37,507 bases of DNA, from NCBI GenBank assembly GCA_017475745.1, contig JAFVEZ010000056.1:1-37507 (forward strand), in the 5' to 3' direction. The DNA is from Selenomonadaceae bacterium (GTDB lineage: Bacteria > Bacillota > Negativicutes > Selenomonadales > Selenomonadaceae). Made by a program: the position numbers and the translations under genes. Below the pieces are notes generated by a model. That model saw nothing but the letters and a program-made list of their open reading frames with translations. It was not told the DNA's origin and ran no database searches. Below are positions 1 through 7,107 of this stretch, piece after piece (the first letter of the stretch is position 1; each line of letters begins with the position of its first letter).

Positions 1-272
1 AACAAAGTAAATTCTGAAATGACGTTCTGCGTAAATTTTACATAAAGAATCATATTTCCGCAAGGCACATGATAAACATCTTGCCAAATTTTGTTATTGG
101 CATATGAAGTCATTGACTTATAAAAATGTTTTTGTTCCATCGTCGGAATAATTTGTCGAATATCTTTTTTTCCAAAACCTAATTCTTGAGCAGTTTTTAA
201 AGCAGTTTTTGTGACCTCAAAATCAGATTTTTTAAATTCTTCTAAATTGTAAGTTGGAGTAAATTTTTCCAT
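1..272 (-). CDS. mqsR: MqsR-family mRNA interferase toxin (3' end cut by window edge)
   Basis: Ninety complete codons are readable from the ATG at 272 to the window edge. The protein starts MEKFTPTYNLEEF and carries HFYKSMTSYANNKIWQDVY, which closely matches E. coli MqsR (MEKRTPH..., DFYKSMTTYSDHTIWQDVY). E. coli MqsR is 98 residues, so only a few residues should be missing. MqsR is a RelE-fold, ribosome-independent endoribonuclease of type II toxin-antitoxin systems. Residues linked to activity in E. coli (Lys56, Gln68, Tyr81) have counterparts here in YKSM, IWQD and LYVK. It is not in the supplied long-frame set because it is short and partial. The start is 6 bases after the korA stop with no visible ribosome binding site, so translation may be coupled to korA. 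The antitoxin mqsA would be expected just outside the window. Family assignment is strong; activity is inferred. Confidence 0.87.
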   Translation of the reverse strand, partial: MEKFTPTYNLEEFKKSDFEVTKTALKTAQELGFGKKDIRQIIPTMEQKHFYKSMTSYANNKIWQDVYHVPCGNMILYVKFTQNVISEFTL

Positions 273-278
273 AATTTT

Positions 279-1424
279 TTATTGGATTTTATTGGTTAAT
301 TCAACAATGGCTTCCTCAATCTCCTCAGGCTCAAAGATTTGCATATTGTATTTAGCACAAAGCTCAACAGGGCACTGACCATTGGCGGCGCGGCGAACTT
401 CGTGAACAATCTGACCATAGTTGAGTTCCGTGACAAGAATACCTTTAACGCGCTTGGCAAGATCGGCAATTACTTTATCAGCGAACGGCCAAATAGTAAT
501 CAATCTCACCATACCGACCTTAATGCCCTTGGAACGGGCAATTCTAACCGCTTCATAAGCTGTTCTTGCAGTGCCGCCAAAGGAAACAACAGCATACTCG
601 GCATCGCTCATAAAGCTTTCTTCGTGTTCAATAATGTCATCAGCGGCAATCTCAATCTTCTTGTGAAGACGCTCAATCGCTTCTTGAGTCACTTTCGGAC
701 TGCCGACAGGAAAACCGGTCTCATCGTGAATAAGACCTGTAACATGAATGTGATAGCCTTTGCCGAAATCTGCAATATTGGGTACTAAATCATCATCTGG
801 CCTGTAAGGTTCATAACCTTCAGCGCGAGTGGATTTTGGTTGACGACGAGGATAAATATCAAGCTCATTCTCATCAGGCAGCTCAACATTCTCACGAAGG
901 TGTCCAACTATTTCGTCCATGAGAAGTATGACCGGCGAACGGAATCTCTCGGCATAGTTGACACATTTAATGGCAACCTCAAAGGCTTCCTTAACGCTCC
1001 AAGGTGACAGTGCAATGATTGGGTGATCTCCGTGAGTACCCCAACGTGCCTGCATGACATCACTCTGAGAAGGCGCAGTCGGCTGACCGGTTGAAGGACC
1101 AACGCGCTGGACATTGACAATGACAACTGGAATCTCCGCCGCCGCCGCATAGCCTATCAACTCTTGTTTAAGACTGATACCCGGACCGCTTGAGGCGGTG
1201 AGAACTTTACGGCCTGCAAGTGAAGCACCAAGCACGACGCCCATGCTTGCAATCTCATCTTCCATCTGTATGAAAGTACCACCTACTTGTGGCAGCATTT
1301 TAGCCATACCTTCTGCAATCTCGGTTGAAGGAGTAATCGGATAACCTCCAAAGAATCTGACACCAGCTTTGAGGGCGCCTTCAGCAACGGCTTCATTGCC
1401 TTGCATTAATCTTGCCTTGCTCAT
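279..1424 (-). CDS. korA: 2-oxoacid:ferredoxin oxidoreductase, alpha subunit
   Basis: This is the alpha subunit of a KorABCD/VorABCD-type enzyme, which oxidatively decarboxylates a 2-oxoacid (2-oxoglutarate or a branched-chain oxoacid) to an acyl-CoA and reduces ferredoxin. At 381 residues it is family length. The N-terminal pyrimidine-binding domain contains GGYPITPSTE near residue 27 and the glycine-rich SSGPGISL near 79. The C-terminal part ends with TELNYGQIVHEVRRA, typical of this subunit. The start overlaps the ferredoxin stop by 4 bases (ATGA), so the two genes are translationally coupled. The TPP-binding beta subunit and the gamma subunit normally follow; here an mqsR toxin gene comes next, 6 bases downstream. 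The substrate (2-oxoglutarate or branched-chain) cannot be decided from the sequence alone. Confidence 0.93.
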   Translation of the reverse strand: MSKARLMQGNEAVAEGALKAGVRFFGGYPITPSTEIAEGMAKMLPQVGGTFIQMEDEIASMGVVLGASLAGRKVLTASSGPGISLKQELIGYAAAAEIPVVIVNVQRVGPSTGQPTAPSQSDVMQARWGTHGDHPIIALSPWSVKEAFEVAIKCVNYAERFRSPVILLMDEIVGHLRENVELPDENELDIYPRRQPKSTRAEGYEPYRPDDDLVPNIADFGKGYHIHVTGLIHDETGFPVGSPKVTQEAIERLHKKIEIAADDIIEHEESFMSDAEYAVVSFGGTARTAYEAVRIARSKGIKVGMVRLITIWPFADKVIADLAKRVKGILVTELNYGQIVHEVRRAANGQCPVELCAKYNMQIFEPEEIEEAIVELTNKIQ

Positions 1425-1627
1425 TTTTCCACCTCTTTCACTTTATCAACGAAGATTGCATAATCAGGACAACGCAACTCACATTGTCCACAGGCAATGC
1501 ATTTTTCCTGGTCTTTAATGTAAACTTTACCAAGGGCATCAACGGCGAGTACTTGCTTTGGACAGAACGCAACGCAAATGCCACAACCCTTGCACCTTTC
1601 TGACTTTATCTTAAACTCTGCTTTCAT
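1421..1627 (-). CDS. korD: 2[4Fe-4S] ferredoxin subunit of 2-oxoacid oxidoreductase
   Basis: This 68-residue ferredoxin-like subunit has two CxxCxxCxxxCP clusters (CKGCGICVAFCP and CIACGQCELRCP), each binding one 4Fe-4S centre. It passes electrons within the 2-oxoacid:ferredoxin oxidoreductase encoded next to it. The frame is open further upstream, but the ATG at 1627 is chosen because TTTGGAGGCTTGATT directly precedes it, an excellent ribosome binding site, and the protein then starts MKAEFKIKSERC as in homologues. It is first in the minus-strand operon, behind the promoter at 1736-1764, and overlaps korA by 4 bases. Confidence 0.93.
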   Translation of the reverse strand: MKAEFKIKSERCKGCGICVAFCPKQVLAVDALGKVYIKDQEKCIACGQCELRCPDYAIFVDKVKEVEK

Positions 1628-1735
1628 AATCAAGCCTCCAAAGTTATTATTTATCTGTTTGCCATTACTCACTTGTCAAATCAAAAAGTATTGATATTCA
1701 GTATAGCAACTATGATAAAAAAATAATACTTCATT

Positions 1736-1764
1736 AGTATAGTCATTTTTGCATTTTTAGTCAA
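1736..1764 (-). promoter_or_regulatory. Sigma-A-type promoter for korD-korA
   Basis: Reading the minus strand, TTGACT (1764-1759) and TATACT (1741-1736) are separated by exactly 17 bases. This is a near-consensus housekeeping promoter about 110 bases upstream of the korD start. Confidence 0.75.
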
Positions 1765-1773
1765 GGGTAATAG

Positions 1774-1783
1774 TTGTATACAA
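1774..1783. promoter_or_regulatory. Perfect palindrome TTGTATACAA, putative operator
   Basis: TTGTATACAA is a perfect 10-base palindrome, 10 bases upstream of the -35 box of the korD promoter and 41 bases upstream of the -35 box for the clpX-like gene. Many FadR-subfamily GntR regulators bind sites of this general form. No GntR gene is in the window, so the regulator is unknown. Confidence 0.4.
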
Positions 1784-1823
1784 TTTATTTGGCGTTATTT
1801 TATCTAAAAAGTGAAAAAATGTG

Positions 1824-1852
1824 TTGCTCATTTTGGCTATTCGTTTTATAAT
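1824..1852 (+). promoter_or_regulatory. Sigma-A-type promoter for the clpX-like gene
   Basis: TTGCTC (1824-1829), a 17-base spacer and a perfect TATAAT (1847-1852) lie 32 bases ahead of the ATG at 1884. A GAGGAG ribosome binding site is at 1870-1875. Confidence 0.75.
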
Positions 1853-1883
1853 TCTATGTAGTATCTTTTGAGGAGATGTTATA

Positions 1884-3233
1884 ATGCCAGTACAAGAAGT
1901 CAAATGCAGTTTATGCAGAAAAAGAGTAAAAGTTCACGATCAGTATGACATACCGATTTTTGATCCTAATACAGGATTTGCTATATGTAAAAATTGTATT
2001 CGTGAGATTAGTCGCTTCCTAGACGAGCATGATGCAGCAAAAGGACACGCTGTCAATCAGCCGCAGCAGAGTAACTTTGCTTCTGAGCTTGGTGAAGTGC
2101 TGAAGAAGAATAAACCTCACGTAATAAAAGCTTATCTTGATGAGTTTATTATAAAACAGGAACGCGCGAAGAAAATTCTCTCAGTTGCCGCCTACAATCA
2201 CTATAAGAGAATGCTCTACGACTACAACCATAGTGGTGGAGAAGAGGAAATCGACAAGAGCAACGTTATAATTATGGGACCAACTGGCTGCGGAAAGACG
2301 GCACTTTTGTCACATCTTTCAAGACTTTTGGATATTCCATTTGCCGTGACTGATACTTCAAGTTTGACTGAAGCAGGCTTTGTAGGTGCTGATGTCGAAG
2401 TTGCGGTCCGAAATCTCTACTACGCTGCTGGCAAGGATATCGAGAAAACTGAACACGGTATCATTTACCTTGATGAGTTCGATAAGATTGCCCGCAAGTC
2501 CGGTGAGAACAATTCGATAACCGCTGATCCTGGTCATGAAGGTGTTCAACAGGGATTGTTAAAGATGTTGGAAGGCAGTGTCGTTGAGTTCACTGCGCGC
2601 GGACAGAGAAAGCATCCAGAAGCGCCCACAATTAAAGTCAACACCCGAAACATATTATTTATCGTTGGCGGCGCTTTTGTTGGCATTGAGAAGATCGTTG
2701 CAAAACGTGTCAAAAAGAATGCTGCTGGAATGGGATTTGGCGTCGATATTCCTAGCAATGAGGACGATTCTAAACGTTATGATGAGCTTATCCATCAAGT
2801 TCGCCCTGAAGATTTAATGAAGTATGGTATCATTCCTGAGATTATTGGTCGCTTGCCGGTTATCTGCACTCTTGAGACTCTTGACGAAGATTCTCTACTC
2901 AGAATACTCACTGAGCCGAAAAATGCACCTGTTAAGCAGTATGAGAAACTCTTAGAGATGGATAATGTTAAACTTGAGTTTGAGGAAGCTGCACTTAGAG
3001 CTGTCGCGAAGAAGGCGATTGAGCGCAAGACAGGTGCCAGAAGTCTCAAGGGTATCATTGAGGACGTTATGCTTGATGTGATGTTTGACATACCGAAGAC
3101 TAATGAACCGCGCAAAGTTGTCATTACAGAAGCCTGTATCAATGACGGTGAGACACCGAAGATTTACCCGCTTGACGGAAATGATAATCAAGACACTGCC
3201 GCAAATGATAAAGAGGAAAATACTTCTGCTTAA
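1884..3233 (+). CDS. clpX: ClpX-like AAA+ unfoldase, divergent paralogue
   Basis: This 449-residue Hsp100 ATPase has an N-terminal zinc-binding domain (C8, C11, C35, C38), Walker A GPTGCGKT at 132-139, Walker B IIYLDE ending at E198, the arginine-finger region IIGRLPV and a sensor-2 GARSLK. ClpX unfolds tagged proteins and threads them into ClpP. Several functional loops differ from standard ClpX: the pore-1 loop is GFVG (165-168) instead of GYVG, the pore-2 region reads SITADPGHEGVQQ (211-223) instead of SITRDVSGEGVQQ, and VIGQ is replaced by IIKQ. The ClpP-docking IGF tripeptide is MGF (283-285), so docking is probably kept. It stands alone, without clpP or tig, whereas the main clpX usually follows clpP. 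I read it as a second, specialised ClpX; it could be the only ClpX of the genome. Confidence 0.85.
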   Translation: MPVQEVKCSLCRKRVKVHDQYDIPIFDPNTGFAICKNCIREISRFLDEHDAAKGHAVNQPQQSNFASELGEVLKKNKPHVIKAYLDEFIIKQERAKKILSVAAYNHYKRMLYDYNHSGGEEEIDKSNVIIMGPTGCGKTALLSHLSRLLDIPFAVTDTSSLTEAGFVGADVEVAVRNLYYAAGKDIEKTEHGIIYLDEFDKIARKSGENNSITADPGHEGVQQGLLKMLEGSVVEFTARGQRKHPEAPTIKVNTRNILFIVGGAFVGIEKIVAKRVKKNAAGMGFGVDIPSNEDDSKRYDELIHQVRPEDLMKYGIIPEIIGRLPVICTLETLDEDSLLRILTEPKNAPVKQYEKLLEMDNVKLEFEEAALRAVAKKAIERKTGARSLKGIIEDVMLDVMFDIPKTNEPRKVVITEACINDGETPKIYPLDGNDNQDTAANDKEENTSA

Positions 3234-3356
3234 TCATTAAATTTGGATAAATATTATAAATGTTTCGTCTTATACCAAGAAGATTAGTAGAGGAGTGATG
3301 CCGGTGATGTATAATTAGCCTAAATAATGGTTCTGGGAAGGAGACTGGTTAATTTG

Positions 3357-4886
3357 ATGTTTTTACTCGCATTGTCACCAATTTTATGGTTGGTGGTTGC
3401 ACTCGCTATCATTAAAATGTCGCCCTGGAAGGCCTGTGTCATTGCATTGATAATTTCACTTGCGGCAGGCATGGGTGTCTGGAGTATGGAGACTCAATAT
3501 GCGATTGAGGCTGTACTCGAAGGTTTAGCTCTGGCATGTTGGCCGATTCTTTTAGTTATTGTTGCTGCTATATTTACTTATAACTTAGTTTTACACACAA
3601 AGGCGATGGACACTATCAAAGACATGTTGACAAGTGTCAGTCACGATCGTCGCGTGTTGATCCTGCTGATTGCCTGGGGCTTTGGCGGTTTCTTGGAAGG
3701 CATGGCAGGGTTTGGTACTGCTATTGCCGTTCCTGCTGGTATGCTTGCCGGTATCGGTATCAATCCGATCCTCTCAGTTAGCGTTTGTTTGATTGCCAAT
3801 TCTGTGCCGACAGCTTATGGATCAATCGGTATACCGCTTGTCACTCTTGCAAATGTCACGAGTATGGATCCTGTCCAGCTTGCAACCTATACGAGTTTGC
3901 AACTTGGCGTTTTGACTCTTCTCTGTCCGTGGCTGATAGTCATTGTCACCGGCGGTTCAATGAAGGCGCTCAAGGGTATGACTACTCTTTGTCTTGCTGC
4001 CGGTTTGTCGTTCTTTCTGCCGGAACTTGCGCTCTCAATGTTCGTGGGTCCGGAGCTTGCTGTCGTTGCAGGTGCAATCGCAACAATGGGAACAATCGTT
4101 GTAATGGCGAAGAAATTCCCTGTTGACGATCCTGAATATGCTATGCCTTCACAGGCGGAGACCAAGATTGATTCCTCAAAGGCAATCACTGCCTGTATGC
4201 CGTTCATTTTGATTTTTATATTCCTTTTGATGACAAGTAAACTCGTTCCACCAATCAATGCTGCATTGATGACTATTAAATCAAGTGTACCGATTTATAC
4301 CGGCGAAGGTGGAGCACCTTATACCTTTGTTTGGGTGAATACTCCGGGCGTGTTGATTATGATTGCAGCTTTTCTTGGCGGCTTCAAGCAGGGCGCAGGC
4401 TTCAATGAGATGTTGGGTGTCCTCGGAAAAACCGTCAATGGCTTGAAGTTCACTATGGTGACGATTATTGCCGTTATTGCGACAGCTAAGGTTATGGGCT
4501 ACAGCGGAATGACTGGACAGATAGCTGATACTGCTGTTGCGGCGACAGGCACTGCCTATCCTGCCATTGCGGCCTTCCTTGGCTCAGTTGGTACTTATAT
4601 CACAGGTTCGGCAACATCAAGTTGCGTATTATTTGGTAAGTTGCAGGTCATAGCAAGTCAAGCGATTGGAGCGCCGGAGAGTGTCCAAGCTTGGGTTGCG
4701 GCTGCCAATGCGACTGGTGCCTGTGCCGGCAAGATGATTTCACCTTTGTCGATTGCTATTGGCTCTGCGGCTATAGGCGTACAGGGTGCTGACTCTCAAC
4801 TTCTTGCCTTTGCCGTCAAATTCTATATACCATTTGTAATATTTATGGGTGCTGTTGTCTATTTCGGACAAGTACTCATCGGGTAA
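3357..4886 (+). CDS. lctP: L-lactate permease (LctP family)
   Basis: This is a 509-residue polytopic membrane protein of the lactate permease family (LctP, TC 2.A.14), which imports L-lactate with protons across the inner membrane. Family signatures include GFLEGMAGFGTAIAVPAGML, NSVPTAYGSIGIP and a C-terminal GACAGKMISPLSIAIG. The frame is open from an ATG at 3327, but the ATG at 3357 gives the usual N-terminus MFLLALSPILW, with GGAAGGAG 13 bases upstream; a TTG at 3354 is also possible. A tiny open frame with its own GAGGAG site (3298-3318) precedes it. A terminator follows at 4910. Lactate is a common substrate of Negativicutes. The transported substrate could also be glycolate. Confidence 0.9.
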   Translation: MFLLALSPILWLVVALAIIKMSPWKACVIALIISLAAGMGVWSMETQYAIEAVLEGLALACWPILLVIVAAIFTYNLVLHTKAMDTIKDMLTSVSHDRRVLILLIAWGFGGFLEGMAGFGTAIAVPAGMLAGIGINPILSVSVCLIANSVPTAYGSIGIPLVTLANVTSMDPVQLATYTSLQLGVLTLLCPWLIVIVTGGSMKALKGMTTLCLAAGLSFFLPELALSMFVGPELAVVAGAIATMGTIVVMAKKFPVDDPEYAMPSQAETKIDSSKAITACMPFILIFIFLLMTSKLVPPINAALMTIKSSVPIYTGEGGAPYTFVWVNTPGVLIMIAAFLGGFKQGAGFNEMLGVLGKTVNGLKFTMVTIIAVIATAKVMGYSGMTGQIADTAVAATGTAYPAIAAFLGSVGTYITGSATSSCVLFGKLQVIASQAIGAPESVQAWVAAANATGACAGKMISPLSIAIGSAAIGVQGADSQLLAFAVKFYIPFVIFMGAVVYFGQVLIG

Positions 4887-4909
4887 TTTAATATAATTTG
4901 TAACACAAT

Positions 4910-4950
4910 AAAGGCCTTCCGAGATATTAATCTTGAAGGTCTTTTGTATT
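4910..4950 (+). terminator. Rho-independent terminator after lctP
   Basis: AAAGGCCTTC (4910-4919) pairs with GAAGGTCTTT (4935-4944), with one G-U pair, and is followed by a T-rich stretch. It lies 24 bases after the lctP stop. Confidence 0.7.
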
Positions 4951-5136
4951 AGAATCCTTTATAAAAATGCTGCATTAAATCAGCGTGGTATGGTATAATA
5001 CTTTCGACACTTTAAGAACGACAGGCGGTTTTAATCTAAGCTCAAGAAATTGGATTAGATTATAAACAATTCCTTCAATAAATGTCCAACTTAATATTAC
5101 AATTTGTCAGATCAATTTGATGAGAAATTTTCTATC
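4951..5136. other. Gene-free stretch before hisIE with an extended -10 and a hairpin
   Basis: No credible coding frame is visible. TGGTATAAT at 4991-4999 is a perfect extended -10 element without a good -35. About 35 bases downstream, TAATCTAA (5032-5039) and TTAGATTA (5055-5062) form a perfect 8-base stem with a 15-base loop and no T-run. A short untranslated RNA or an alternative hisIE leader is possible. Confidence 0.35.
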
Positions 5137-5165
5137 TTGAATAAATAAGGCTTGTATGGTAAAAT
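5137..5165 (+). promoter_or_regulatory. Sigma-A-type promoter for hisIE
   Basis: TTGAAT (5137-5142) and TAAAAT (5160-5165) are separated by 17 bases. They lie 45 bases before the hisIE ATG, which has a TTGGAGG ribosome binding site. Confidence 0.7.
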
Positions 5166-5209
5166 GAACTTATTATTTATATTATGCACTTATTTGGAGG
5201 ATAAAACTA

Positions 5210-5917
5210 ATGAAAAATACTATTGATATTTCAATGATAAAATTTGACGAAAATGGATTGGTGCCAGCGATTGTCCAAGACGAAAATGGACAAGTGTTAA
5301 TGTTGGCATACATGAATGAAGAATCACTTAATAAGACTTTAGAAACAGGTTATACTTGGTTTTTCAGTCGTTCTCGTCAAAAGCTCTGGCAAAAAGGTGA
5401 AACAAGTGGCAATACCCAAAAAGTTAGTGAGATTGATTATGATTGCGATGGCGACACTTTGCTCGTCCACGTCAAACAAAAGGGCGTTGCCTGCCATACT
5501 GGAACTTACACCTGCTTCAGTGGACGCCGCCTTGGTGAGAATGATAAGGCACTTGCGACCGTTGAACAAAATTCAGAGCCTAATTTCGCCTTGGTAATAA
5601 ATGAATTGTATTCTGTAATCAAAGACCGTCAGCGCCACCCCATTGAGGGTTCATATACCAATTACCTCTTCGATAAGGGTCATGACAAAATTCTCAAAAA
5701 AGTCGGTGAAGAAGCTGTCGAGACTGTGATCGCTTCCAAAAATCTCGATAAGAACGAAGTCATCTATGAGATGGGCGATCTCTGGTATCATTGCTTAGTT
5801 CTGCTTGCCTATCACGGCATTAAGCCCGAAGAACTTTTTGAAGAGCTTATGAATCGTCGTAAAGGTGGCAGTTATCATAAATTCACTGGCAAAACAGGAG
5901 AGCGTCCAGCAGATTAA
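5210..5917 (+). CDS. hisIE: Bifunctional phosphoribosyl-AMP cyclohydrolase / phosphoribosyl-ATP pyrophosphatase
   Basis: This 235-residue fusion catalyses steps 2 and 3 of histidine biosynthesis. The HisI half (about 1-110) carries [16 protein letters not shown] and the metal-binding [20 protein letters not shown] with a later Cys in TYTCF. The HisE half (about 123-215) has [24 protein letters not shown] and the acidic EMGDLWYH typical of MazG-like pyrophosphatases. No other his gene is in the window, so it is separated from the rest of the pathway here. It has its own promoter and a GGAGG site 9 bases before the start. rng follows 42 bases later and may be co-transcribed. Confidence 0.95.
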   Translation: MKNTIDISMIKFDENGLVPAIVQDENGQVLMLAYMNEESLNKTLETGYTWFFSRSRQKLWQKGETSGNTQKVSEIDYDCDGDTLLVHVKQKGVACHTGTYTCFSGRRLGENDKALATVEQNSEPNFALVINELYSVIKDRQRHPIEGSYTNYLFDKGHDKILKKVGEEAVETVIASKNLDKNEVIYEMGDLWYHCLVLLAYHGIKPEELFEELMNRRKGGSYHKFTGKTGERPAD

Positions 5918-5959
5918 TTAACTTTAAATAAGGAAGAGAGAGAGTAGTGAATAAGTATA

Positions 5960-7081
5960 GTGAAGAGAATTTTAATACACCACAAGAGACATGAGACTTC
6001 TGCTGCGATAGTGGAAGATGATAAATTAGTAAATTTCTACATTGATAGAGATGACAATCCACATCTACTTGGCAATATCTACAAAGGAAAGATACAAAAT
6101 TTCCTGCCTGGTATCCAGGCGGTATTTGTTGATATAGGGCGCGACAAAAATGCTTTTCTTCAACTAAGCAGAAAGCAGAAGTATGAAATCGGACAAGATA
6201 TAATCATTCAAATCAAAAAGGAAGCAATCGGCACAAAAGGACCGAGAGCGACAACGGCACTGTCAATTCCTTCACACAATTTGGTTTTGCTGCCAAGAGT
6301 GAAATATCTTGGTATTTCTCAAAAGATTGATAGTCGACAGCGTAAGAGATTATTTGATATTTCTAAGAAAATTCACCTCAAAGATGCTGGATTTATCATT
6401 CGTACTGCTGCTCAAGACTGTGAAGAAGAGGATTTAATTGAGGAAATTGAAGGTACTTACAGATTTTGGAAAGCTATCGAGCGTGGTATGGTCAAGAGAA
6501 GGGCGCCTGCTCTTCTGTATAGTGACAATGACTTTATTTCAAGCATCTTGAGAGATGAGCTTACTGCCGACGTTGAAGAGATTGTGGTTGATAGTCAAAA
6601 ATTGAGCTATCAAGCGATGAGATTAATTAAAAATATGTCGCCAAATATAAACGAAAGAGTGAATGTCTGGCGATACATTGATGATGTTCCAATATTTGAA
6701 AAGTTTCACGTTGCTGAGGAGATATCCAAGCTTAACGATCGTGAAATAGAGCTGCCAAGTGGAGGATTTATAGTTATAGATAAGACAGAAGCGCTCACTG
6801 CCATTGATGTGAACACTGGGCACTTCGTTGGAGATTTAAATCTCTCTGATACGGTTTACAAGGTCAATATTGAAGCGGCTGAAATGATAATGAGACAACT
6901 CAGACTGCGCGACATTGGTGGAATCATAATTGTTGATTTTATAGATATGCCAAGAGATGACTACAAGGAAGGTCTGCTTAAATTCTTGCGTAGCGAAGCA
7001 AAGAAGGACAAAGTGAGGACCAAGGTAATTGATATGACACCACTTGGCCTAGTAGAGATTACACGGAAGCGTTCAAAGTAG
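5960..7081 (+). CDS. rng: Ribonuclease G/E family endoribonuclease, C-terminally short
   Basis: The 373-residue protein belongs to the RNase E/G family, which makes 5'-end-dependent single-strand cuts in rRNA precursors and mRNA. The S1 domain (about 35-120), the 5'-sensor motif FIIRTAA and the DNase I-like catalytic core are present. The two catalytic aspartates are D283 in AIDVNTG and D326 in IVDFIDM, spaced 43 apart as D303 and D346 are in E. coli RNase E. The protein stops right after the conserved GLVEITRKR, so the CPxCxG zinc-link and the small domain are absent; usual length is about 460-500 residues. The next 26 bases hold no remnant of them before the following gene. The start is a GTG at 5960, with a purine-rich GGAAGAGAGAGAG rather far upstream. 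Confidence 0.85.
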   Translation: MKRILIHHKRHETSAAIVEDDKLVNFYIDRDDNPHLLGNIYKGKIQNFLPGIQAVFVDIGRDKNAFLQLSRKQKYEIGQDIIIQIKKEAIGTKGPRATTALSIPSHNLVLLPRVKYLGISQKIDSRQRKRLFDISKKIHLKDAGFIIRTAAQDCEEEDLIEEIEGTYRFWKAIERGMVKRRAPALLYSDNDFISSILRDELTADVEEIVVDSQKLSYQAMRLIKNMSPNINERVNVWRYIDDVPIFEKFHVAEEISKLNDREIELPSGGFIVIDKTEALTAIDVNTGHFVGDLNLSDTVYKVNIEAAEMIMRQLRLRDIGGIIIVDFIDMPRDDYKEGLLKFLRSEAKKDKVRTKVIDMTPLGLVEITRKRSK

Positions 7082-7107
7082 TTGTCGTTTAATTTTGAGG
7101 TTAAGCT

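Noticed and set aside
339..1150. Open frames on the plus strand and in other minus frames inside korA
   Set aside because: They are shadows of a clearly coding gene; no ribosome binding sites and no family features.
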